Shown: positions 12,501 to 18,200 of the stretch, one piece after another
Numbering within the stretch: position 1 is the stretch's first letter
How the letters are laid out: each line of letters opens with the position of its first letter
Source of the DNA: an uncultured Clostridia bacterium
GTDB taxonomy: Bacteria > Bacillota > Clostridia > TANB77 > CAG-465
Assembly: GCA_947628005.1 (NCBI GenBank)
Contig: CANQYI010000003.1
Location: forward strand, 1 to 64,000
Direction of reading: 5' to 3'
Length of the DNA stretch: 64,000 nucleotides
The notes under the pieces: model-generated
The model's input: the letters and a program-made list of their open reading frames with translations, nothing else
Databases searched by the model: none
Told to the model about the DNA's origin: nothing
Program-made: the position numbers and the translations under genes

Positions 12501-14619
12501 TTAATTTCTTTGTTCTAATTAATTTTTCTTCTGAATCAGCGAAGTTTCCTGCTATATCATAAGTTCTAGTTTTTACATAATAATCTGTATCATGATTTAA
12601 ATTAGTAAATCTATTAGTGTATTGGAATTCACCCCAAAGATCGCCCTTCTTTATTGCATATTGTGTTCTTTCTTCATTTATTCCAGAATAGGCGTAATCA
12701 CTGGTTGCTGGTGAATCTTCTTGCTTATTTGTTACAACAATCATGTTAGTTGAAGAAGCTGCTGTAGGAGCTGTTGTAGTTGGATCTATTTTATCTATAT
12801 TTCTTACGTAATATACTGTTGATTCACTCTTTTGATTTGTACTATCTGTAGTTCTAGCATATATATCATAATTTTTTGATATAGGGACTGGAATAGTATA
12901 TGTCTGCCATCCATCATCACGTGGTTCATCACCTATATTAACTACTTGATATTCTGCTGTAATACCTGGAGTATTATCTTTAGAGACAGTAGCTTTTATA
13001 TTTAGATTTGTCCAATTTTCATTATCTATTGAAATACTTGGAACAGGAACTTTATGTACAGTTACTGTCTGTTCAGCAAGTTTTGATCTATTTCCGGCAA
13101 CATCTACTGAAACAACCCCTATTCTATATGATTGCTTTTGAGTTAAATTTTCAAATGTATATTCATTCTTTGTAGTTGTTTCTACTACATTTCCATCTTT
13201 ATAAAAGATATATGTATCTACTCCACTACCATTTTCATCAGTTGCATTTACACTTGCAAATACACTATTTGTAGTAGCAGAAGTAGTAAGTGCTGCTGTA
13301 GGATTTACTGTATCTATTTTTACTATAAATCCATTAGAAGCTGAGCCAACCATATTCATACGATTATATGATCTTGCTATAATAGTTGTTGTACCTTCTG
13401 TATCTATTATTGTAGTTGGATCTTCTTTTTCTACTCTTTGCCATGTAGTACCACTATCTGTACTAAATTCATAGTGATCTATAAACAATTGCTCATCTGG
13501 TGTCTTAGTTGAGAATAATAATTTAATGTGAGATTTATTACTCCATACATCAGATTGTACACCGTCTTCTCTAGATATTACTGGTGCACTTGGTAGTTCT
13601 TTATTTATATTAACTATAAAGTAACTTTCAGGTCCTATTTGACCAGTCGCAGCAATAGCCCTTGCCCTTACTTCATGTGATCCATCAGTAGTAAATACTA
13701 TAGATGTAGAATTTGGTATATATTCAAGCCAGCTCTTACCTCCATCTAAGCTATATTCTAATTCTTCATTTAATGATGGTTCAGCAGAAGCAATAGTTAT
13801 TTCTACATTATCACTAGTCCAAGTTCCACTTACATATCCAGTAGTAGAAGTAATTATTGGTGCTAAGCTACCAGTCTTGTTTATATAAACTTCAAATTCT
13901 GATACATTACTTCTTACTTGTTCCTCATTTATTGTAGCAACTGTTCTTACTTGAACAATTTGTTTTATATAAACTCCGTCAAAATATAAACTAGTTCCGT
14001 TACCTTGTGTAACTTTTGAAAAGCTTAAACCATTATCTAAACTGTACTCATAGTAATGAGGTGTACTCTCATTGCTAACACCGCCACTAAATGTTAGTGT
14101 AACAGCTTGAGTTGATAACATACCACTTTCAACGTTAGCATTTATTTCTGGTGAGAAGACTTTTGGTAACTCTGCACATGAATTTTTACATACTTTTTCA
14201 GCGCCAGCTAAGTTTTCTGCCCATTTATATTCTTCAGAATTTTCATCATCAATTATAAATACAACTTCACCATTACAAATTTCTACTTTTCCTTCTAAAG
14301 GAGAGCCCTTAAGTGATGGTAGCCAATCATAAATTTTATCATCTTTCATTGAGACATTTATGTCTTCATTGGCCTCAAAGTCGTTTATCTTAATGTTTAA
14401 TTTCGAAGAGGTTAATTCATTTTGTAAATTAACAAAATCATTTCTAAAAGCAGCCTGATTTGCATTATCAGTTGGGTTACTATCTTTTAGAGATAATAGT
14501 ATAACTGATAAAAGTATTAAAGCTACTAATATTGTAATGATTAGTGTTATTAAACTTATACCTTTATTCTTTCTATTTTTTTCCATGTTTGTTGATTTAA
14601 AATATACACTTGTTTTCAT
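1..14619 (-). CDS. Giant InlB-repeat surface protein with prepilin-like leader (3' end beyond window)
   Basis: This reading frame runs from an ATG at 14619 to base 1 without a stop, at least 4,873 codons, so the C-terminus is missing. The start follows AGGAGG (14630-14635) with a 10-base gap; an in-frame ATG at 14586 is a second choice. The N-terminus is basic, then G20-ISLITLIITILVALILL, a class III prepilin-type hydrophobic leader, but position +5 is Thr, not Glu. Residues of about 150-870 look like Ig-like/chitobiase-type and bacterial Ig modules (repeated 'YSLDGG', 'VxARA' and 'VDxAGNxS' patterns). From about residue 930 on come repeats: 'GYxFxGWxxD...LYAxW' (InlB B-repeat/Listeria-Bacteroides type) alternating with 'YxVEHYLEN...LYYxRxxYxLTVDPNGG' units. 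It is probably a cell-surface adhesin or structural protein. Its secretion route and ligand are unknown. The repeat family is clear; the function is inference. Confidence 0.9.
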   Translation of the reverse strand, partial: MKTSVYFKSTNMEKNRKNKGISLITLIITILVALILLSVILLSLKDSNPTDNANQAAFRNDFVNLQNELTSSKLNIKINDFEANEDINVSMKDDKIYDWLPSLKGSPLEGKVEICNGEVVFIIDDENSEEYKWAENLAGAEKVCKNSCAELPKVFSPEINANVESGMLSTQAVTLTFSGGVSNESTPHYYEYSLDNGLSFSKVTQGNGTSLYFDGVYIKQIVQVRTVATINEEQVRSNVSEFEVYINKTGSLAPIITSTTGYVSGTWTSDNVEITIASAEPSLNEELEYSLDGGKSWLEYIPNSTSIVFTTDGSHEVRARAIAATGQIGPESYFIVNINKELPSAPVISREDGVQSDVWSNKSHIKLLFSTKTPDEQLFIDHYEFSTDSGTTWQRVEKEDPTTIIDTEGTTTIIARSYNRMNMVGSASNGFIVKIDTVNPTAALTTSATTNSVFASVNATDENGSGVDTYIFYKDGNVVETTTKNEYTFENLTQKQSYRIGVVSVDVAGNRSKLAEQTVTVHKVPVPSISIDNENWTNLNIKATVSKDNTPGITAEYQVVNIGDEPRDDGWQTYTIPVPISKNYDIYARTTDSTNQKSESTVYYVRNIDKIDPTTTAPTAASSTNMIVVTNKQEDSPATSDYAYSGINEERTQYAIKKGDLWGEFQYTNRFTNLNHDTDYYVKTRTYDIAGNFADSEEKLIRTKKLNIGKIYFSLDSASGATYTPGQKVKGNVYIRLDDSAKNNTKYRSKEGSAQFIAPTNTDTLVVTDGTTTIIVETTDGVNTVTEEYEICLDNIAPSVSEIEVISPETGKYKEGTKVTFAVRWTENITVVSQPQLTIRFGDSEVKNATYVSASGNEMIYEYTIEHDDNGVLAIYDLLEGTVTDDVKNEGHGQKVPLSGNVITAANEFTVTLVTYPKDSGKVTGSTKAIFMDNVTISATANTGYIFKNWTSSSTKLKLNNENSPTTSFKMPAENVTITANFKNIEYKIKYDPNGGTGSRFESVHQFNVPQKLAKNTYTKPGYTFAGWSLDSQATQPDFGDEQEVQNLSEKDGDVVTLYAVWQVGISEYRVEHYLENLNSTAFILDSVENYTATTDTIVSAEPKQYIGFSYDENIDKNITSGNVNGDGSLALRFYYVRNIYTLTVDPNGGTFANTTENSTITGKFETSVTIVNPKKQGYVFTGWKIDGMGSMSSNKFIFDASDATITAQWAPGKSNYKVEYYRENLNSTDYDLYETETYTATTDSTITAPLKEYVGFSYNQYIDGTKSEGVVLPDNSLLLKVYYTRNTYKLTVDPQNGSYKDVTSTVVIPGKYETIERIDNPVPAIGYKVTYNGNGGVSSKEEDYTNNLFVEWKKTGIGEFDAEKSEFKYLDGDGVLTARYKNDGVILPEATRQGYDLEGWYNGTKRVGTASEKYIPDEEVSLTAKWTARSDTPYKVLHYRENVTKDGYELYETDELQGITDTQAIATSKNYVGFTFDSSIEGTVTKGNIEPDGSLVLELYYTRNVHSLNFSITPVNSGTVEKAQDYPYGTIVSIKATPNAGYMFTKWTVTTNNTNLENNLSSETTFEMPDSDVSITAAFEGINYTIKYDPNKGTGALMQPSAHKYSIPKKLSANTYERPGYTFIGWDRNKDAKQPEFLDEQEVLNLTTKNGDIVTLYAIWSAGKTTYTSQHYIEMLDGSYSLYLSETLTATVDSTVFAEPKEINGFEYDLGNDNTKASGIAEYGGELVLKSYYTRNSYTLTIDPNTGIYAGTNSNTVLHGKYEETIKIDTPTKRGYSFNGWLTEGKGNISGTNYTFTYSDEKITATYKANEYEVTYKYNDATSNNEDTSKKVTFDKPYGTLPSPKKEFSVQYNTNNGVVELTTENTNSVFSFSGWYTTNTFTTGTLVNETTNVTIDSDHDIYAKWLGGSITLPGATKVGYTLEAWYEDERFTKKAGTEGQSYVPSGSITLYAKWKPNTNTEYKVLHYKENVTSTGYDLADTDYYTGTTDAKVTAKQRTYDGFKFDSKNTNNLVTSTIAPDGSLELKLYYVRNSYNLTVNPNGGTFRDSNSSTIITKKYGQTEPIEDPVVPPAIIVSYELYDGQADLKEENTTSIYTFTQWLRTGIGTFDNDTHLYTFGIGNEAFVANYKNSEIVLPDATKVGYIFDGWYTNDKYEEKVGDAGKTYLPAESQTLYAKWRPRDDVKYKIKYYLENVDANGYDLQEEVVNYGTTGAEVSATINEYNGFTFDSSIPGTLTSANILPDGTLELKLYYIRNLYSLTINPNGGTWGNTTASTVINKKHGQTLLVENPLPKADAIITYETYGGDITLEDANTVSTKTFTEWTRMGVGSFDKATSTFTYGIGSGSLVANYYFAPVILPEPTRYGYVFAGWYEDEDFNKKAGDASGEYVSEDNKTLYAKWIEANDTIYKVEHYIENVDGTYSIKETETLTGTTNSLVTAESKSYLGYVRDDTVDNAYVSGNIIADKENPLVLRVYYVRKEYTLTVDPKGGTFRESTSNTLISKKHGHTENIEDPTPPADFIVTYELNKGTAVITEENTNAHKTFTGWSRSGKGTFENGIFTFDIGDASISANYKNESITLPSPSRLGYTFGGWYRDETFNTRMGDAGATYTPRSDVNAYAKWTAEKVPYRVEYYTEDIYGDSYSLREFETLSNYTDSTVNVTPKEIEGFTFDGSIDGTKLEGVVSADPDNILVLKLYYTRNSYNLSLFANPAGAGKLSGANSYKFEQSVEISTTVNDGFTFTNWITTTNGVNLTDSKSRTTTFTMPASDVDITAKFSVNGYKIRYILNDGVEVEPNPTSYTVLTKDIVLNNPIREGYAFKGWSTPEDLNPVLNVVIRQGSIGDRTYIANWQYATVDAVDVSTHNASFDSMAGTLQSDDGYYIIYAPDSGYVFDISSSSDVVISVSNTIDGNYVVASTNGIYETTEKCYVKIEGGSWSGNVKLSSGESAYIADKLPRYNLVAYLNDGTEAVYELLTYRKYDSAYLPEVPPTRPGYAFKGWSKDKDAFPGNDYLISGEAEYITSDTQYYAIWSKMTNYRIEHYRQNLALNGFDQYEAKVLDANTGDTVSTEPLDYSSAGFTFDPNIEGTKLSGTVLEDGSLTLKLYYTRNKYNLTVNPNGGTWSDSNKNTVINKQHGFEMDIPVPVRPGYEFAGWTKTGAGKITSVSPIKSTTQTFTFGIGDTVLVAKWEALKSNYKVQHYKQKLDYTFELDYEETLSAITDTKVTATPRSYVGFEYAPLMEGTVSEGVVNGEGTLVLKLYYSRKLVKVSINPNGGTYNDDPTVQELYGMYEQTYPIDGVVTPPDGYNIVYNANGGTPTTPGDHTTKSFDGWTKSGIGNYNSTDKTFTFGNGNGTLLAKYVNNPIKLTNATKQGYYLEGWYSDEQLDNKVGVAGDNFTTDKNVTLYAGWGANEGTPYKIYHYLQNVDGTYPTEPTYKQDAYGRTDDLATAKANTYTGYVFDETVNGTLKSANIKPDGSLILKLYYKRQSYTLTLTATSGGKVEKSGSYVYGQTVTIKATPNTGYSFSSWSTTNTDIKIASTASATTTFVMPAGNVNITGNFKVNQYTLTVNPGGSTYKQDYNSKKSVDAPVQTYTVKFDSNGGTSYSDSVSNRAFTSWSLTGLGTISSNTQNPTTYTYGAGNGTLTANYSDTGAAIVLPTPLKTGYTFKGWYDNETNNDGSGNLVGQAGGNYEPKGNITLHAKWQINGYTLTVKPGDKKYTQNYNTSLQVQAPEQKYVVTFDVNGGNNVASMNSIRNFVSWSLDGQGSIDSTTSNPTNFKYGAGNATLTASYNAKGNEITLPTARRVGYTFKGWYDGKTNNNGSGNLVGQAGGKFSPSANTTLYAKWEINTYTLTVNPGGLKYQGNYNSTQTIELNPQFTITYDTNGGNTIANVKSNRTVTKWTLSSGVGSLSSDTSNPTVFTFAEGDATVTATISNTGSQITLPTPSKTGYTFNGWYSTETSNNGSGTLIGTGGQKITPTSTSDNITYYAKWTINNYTVKTSSSPAAGGTTTGANTYAYNSSVTVTATAAAGYSFEGWYKNNQRVSTAASYKFTLGAENVELVAKFTAGQSEYKVNHFVMGTDGKYPATAKLTETLSGTTDSSVTLSALAKTTADYKVANGILYLNGQVGGKVVTTTTIKGDKSTVINLYYKRTYGTLTPKIGSNVTDIKNGSTSVKDTALKYYYGATVPSLSATLASVTGYNTTFASWVCNNTTLIPTTTANPKPTFTWPAMAENTALTLTASATTAPKVLTITLNKNGGTTDGTTAIYEKYATGIYKEAACTTAMSTTANAITKPSRTGYTFAGFYDTNAASGGTQLINANGFITTSFTTTKFAANTTLYARWTANSVNYKVEHYLMGTDGKYPTAATSTQTLSGLSDSSLTLANLKYTTTAYNVANGIIYSHGTVGGTQVTTTTVAPAGTTVIKLYYRRTSGKLVLKAGDYVTDITNSSGSVKDKTLTYYYGATVPALTATIPGETGYSKPFKSWASSNTGIIATTTANPKPAFTWPAMADNTTITLTASATRSPRTDTKYVVKHYVMGTNGAYPADNAPTLSEDKTGTTAAQLTLSTLTKSTYVVTNGLIYDHGTVDGSTVTTTTILANGTREIKLYYRRSYGYLTTAKDANVTSITTLSKQKYYYQASVSITATVTNNVTGYNLAFVSWNSSNATYLAAQKNAAATFTWPAMPEGTAITLTATASKTPKVLTITLNKNGGTADGTTAIYEKYATGIYKEAACTTAMSTTANAITKPSRTGYTFAGFYDTNAASGGTQLINANGFITTSFTTTKFAANTTLYARWTANSVNYKVEHYLMGTDGKYPVAATSTQTLSGLSDSSLTLANLKYTTAAYNVANGIIYDYGTVDGTKVTTTTIL
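1363..1902 (-). repeat. Long in-frame repeat, copy A
   Basis: This is the partner of the repeat at 1-540. The two copies differ mostly by silent or conservative changes in the core 1543-1842. Copy A includes the glycine-rich 'YSHGTVGGTQV' stretch, where copy B has 'YDYGTVDGTKV'. Confidence 0.85.
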
Positions 14620-14658
14620 AAAATGATAACCTCCTAAAACAAACAATAATTCACTTAT

Positions 14659-14687
14659 ATATTACTATAAAACTAAACTTATTTCAA
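14659..14687 (-). promoter_or_regulatory. Probable sigma-A promoter of the giant gene
   Basis: On the minus strand, TTGAAA (14682-14687) and TAATAT (14659-14664) are 17 bp apart. They lie about 40-70 bases upstream of the ATG at 14619. This gives the giant gene its own promoter, separate from the gene to its right. Confidence 0.55.
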
Positions 14688-14725
14688 CAATTTTAATAAA
14701 AAAAATTAGAATATTTATACAAGCA

Positions 14726-14760
14726 AAAATCCTTAGAGCCTCAAGGCTTCTAAGGATTTC
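14726..14760 (-). terminator. Rho-independent terminator after the 168-aa gene
   Basis: The arms AAATCCTTAGA and TCTAAGGATTT flank a second GAGCC/GGCTC-like pairing. On the minus strand a run of Ts follows. It sits directly after the stop at 14765 and closes the operon that ends with the 168-aa protein. Confidence 0.8.
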
Positions 14761-14764
14761 ATTT

Positions 14765-15271
14765 TTATTTAATTTTTATGTTTACATCATAGGCATTAGA
14801 TATATCTTGATCTACTATATATTCTAGTATATATTTTGAATTTGAGGTTATAACTGGAACCTCTTTTTCAAATGAATGAATAACATTGTTATTTTCATCT
14901 AAAAAATCTACTTTTACAGTGAATTTTTTAACTATAGAATTTGAGATATTATTTATATTAGCATGAAAAGCAGTTCTTTTATTACTACACATAAGTTGCA
15001 TTTTATCTACTACAATACTATCTGTAAGTTCTATTTCTTTATTTATATTTGGATTTACATTTACTTTATCTCCAGAATCCGTCAAAATAACATTATCAAG
15101 ATTTGCATTATTACCTTTTACTAAACTTTTTTCTTCTGGGGTAAGTGTATCAATATAGCTTGGCTTTTCAAGTTCATCATCTTTATTTTTTTTATTAAAT
15201 ATTAAAGCTAATACTACTATTACAACTATTATTAAAGCTATTGCAATACAAATCTTTATATTTTTTTTCAT
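14765..15271 (-). CDS. Membrane-anchored extracytoplasmic protein, FxLYD-like
   Basis: 168 aa. Residues of about 5-25 (KICIAIALIIVVIVVLALIF) form one membrane segment after a Lys-rich start, followed by a charged linker and an outer domain. From about residue 80 that domain alternates beta-strand-like stretches ('VVDKMQLMCSNKRTAFHANINN', 'KKFTVKVDFLDENNNVIHSFE'), resembling FxLYD/NEAT-linked beta-sandwich domains seen in Bacillota; this match is by eye only. It starts 12 bases after the stop of the 1.9-kaa repeat protein, has an AGGTG site, and is followed by a terminator, so it is the last gene of that operon. It may be an accessory factor for the neighbouring leader proteins; that is inference from position. 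Confidence 0.8.
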   Translation of the reverse strand: MKKNIKICIAIALIIVVIVVLALIFNKKNKDDELEKPSYIDTLTPEEKSLVKGNNANLDNVILTDSGDKVNVNPNINKEIELTDSIVVDKMQLMCSNKRTAFHANINNISNSIVKKFTVKVDFLDENNNVIHSFEKEVPVITSNSKYILEYIVDQDISNAYDVNIKIK

Positions 15272-15283
15272 TATTCACCTCTA

Positions 15284-18200
15284 TTATAATCCATAAATAT
15301 GAACTTTACTAATTTCAAAATTTTTATTTATTTCACTATTAGATAAAGCTTGGTTATAAATTAATGCAGAATATATATCACCACTCAAATATGAATCTTT
15401 TTCATCTTGAGAATTTAATCTTGCCCCTAAAATTATTGGTGTTTTGTCATCTGGAATAGTAATATTTCCTTCTTGTGATAAAGAATCAACTAACTCGCCA
15501 TTTATATATAGACAAAGAATATTTGAATTATATGTTAAACTAGCTTTTGTTATTTGAGATGTTGTATATAACTCAGGGCTTTCAACAGTTCTAAATGCAC
15601 CATCTATAAATACACTGCCTTTTATTTTACCGTCTGTATCTATAAAAATTCCTGCTCCGCCAGAATTATTAGTTAAATTTCCAATTATATATTCTGGTTC
15701 ACTACGTGATTCTCTATTAGATGAAAATACAACTTCTAAAGTAATATTTTCTGTATTAGTGTCCATTAAATTTGCCCATGAAGATGTTCCATTGAAAGTA
15801 AAGTAGTTGTATCCTCTAATCAAATTATTAGTGTTAGATCTAAATCCAGTTTTTGCTATATTATACCAATCTAAACTTGAATCAAATTCTTTATTTTTAG
15901 TATTGTATCTTCCATCGTAATTTGCAACTAATCCATCACTTACATAGCCATCCATCGTATGTAATAGTGGTACAGTATCTTCATTTACTTTAAATGAAAT
16001 ATTAGAAGAAGAGCCAGTTATACCAACAACCATATTATTTAAAATGTCTATTTTAAAATTATCTAATGTATCAGGTCCTGATTTAGCTAAAGTTAACATA
16101 CTATCATTTAACCAACCATTTGGGCTATAATACTTTAACTGTGCCAAATCGTTTAACATACCAGATATAGAGTAAATACTTTCCTTATTAGTAAATCTAG
16201 TATAAATTTTTGAAGTAACATTTGTATTAATTGTATTATTTAATATTGATATATCTGAGAAATTTGATTCTATATATAAATTATTTATCTCCCAAATTGC
16301 ATATAAGTCAATATCTTGAGTTATGGACATATTCATAGTTCCTACTTTGCTTTCACTATCTACAGACCAACCATTAAATGTATAACCAATTCTTGTAGGA
16401 ACATCTGGCATAATTGATAATATGTCTTGCCATTTAACTGTATTTACAGTTTTGTATAAATTCTCTTTTGTTGGAGAATAAAATCTTACTGTACACTCTG
16501 GCATATTTTCATATATATATGCATTGTCTGAATTAAATAAATTTATATTTATTACTCCTTTTCCAACAAGTTTTACACTACATTTTTGTGTAGTTATGTA
16601 TGGTAAAGTTTCACTTTCTTCAGATACTAAAACGTAATCTTCTTCATCATCATTTTTTACATATACAGTAAAATAGTTATTTTCTGGACTAGGTAACTTA
16701 TTTATCATATAGCCATCTTTAGGGATATCTATATATATTGTATTTTCACTATCACAAGTAAGTGTAGTATTATCTTCAGAAATTAAGTAACCTGGAGCAT
16801 CACTATCTACTATATATACATCAGTAGCCTGAAATCTAGCTGTAAGTTTTAAAGGTGTATCTGGCATATCAAATACATAATTACTATCTGGACTAACTAA
16901 TTCATCATCTTCATACCATCCCATAAAAGCAAATCCTGCCTCTGGAATAGCTGTAATTGATACTTGAGAAGAAGGTGAGTAAATTCCAGCTCCATCAACA
17001 CTTCCTCCTTCTTCAGCTACAAGATTTAATATTACACTTGATTCTTCATAAAGTGTTGCTGTTTGTAATCCAGAATTTGAATCTTTTTCCACAAAAATTG
17101 TATATCCTGCTGGTGTATACTGCATTCCACCATCTATAGCAGTTTCTCCAATGATTGTACCATCAAAGAAATGCAATGTTGATTCTTCATTTTTTATACC
17201 AAAGCTAACACCAGTTATTCTAACTAAATCATTTTCAATTTGAGTATCATCATTACCCAAAGTTAAATTAGAATTATTTATATTTAATATTGCTGCTCCT
17301 CTATTATTTGCATTTATTTCACCTTTAGCTATATTTAAGTTAGCTCCATCTTTATTCAAAATTGTCTCAGAATAGTTTCCATCATCAAATTCATAGCCAT
17401 TTCCAATATTAGAGTCAGTAACCGTTAAATTTGCATTCTCTGATTCATTTATAATTGCATGTGAATTGTTAGAAATAATTTCACAATTTTTTATATTTAA
17501 AGTATTTAGATTGTAAATACATTCTGTATTACCTTCTAAATAAATATTATCTATATCTAAAGTGCCTGTATTTTTTATTATTGCACCTTCTGTTGATTTA
17601 ATATTATTTTTATTATTTCCAATAATTTTTAATGTTCCTGAATTACTGAATACATAATCAGCAGATGAACTAATAGAATAATCAGAAACGTCAAGTATTA
17701 TATCTTTTCCTTCATCAATAATAAAAGTTTCAGTTGGGTTTATATCTACAAGAAGTGTTATAGTTGCAGGTGTATCTTGAACATAATCTATAGCATCTTG
17801 TAATGTATCAAATATAGTCGTTTCTATACTTGCTACTCCCTTATTATATTTAGCATATAATGTTATATCTTCAGTTGGAACATATTTATCATAAGGTTCT
17901 TCTAATTTATTTTCTAATTCTTCATCAAGATACCAGCCATCAAAAGAATAGCCTTCTAATACTGGTGTTGGAAGATTTACTGGTATTATTTCATCAGAAT
18001 AGTTTGCTGTAAGTATTGAATCAGATGCTCCAAACTCAAAAGTCCATCCTTCTTCCTGACTTGATATTTTTCCTTTTCCTGATAAAGTCCAGCTAGTAAA
18101 TTCTTTATTAGCACTTATTGTAGTTTGTTCTAAAGTTCCCTCACCAGGTACTAAAGTTACCGTATAAGCCGTTTCAGTTGGAATTTGAACATTAACACTA

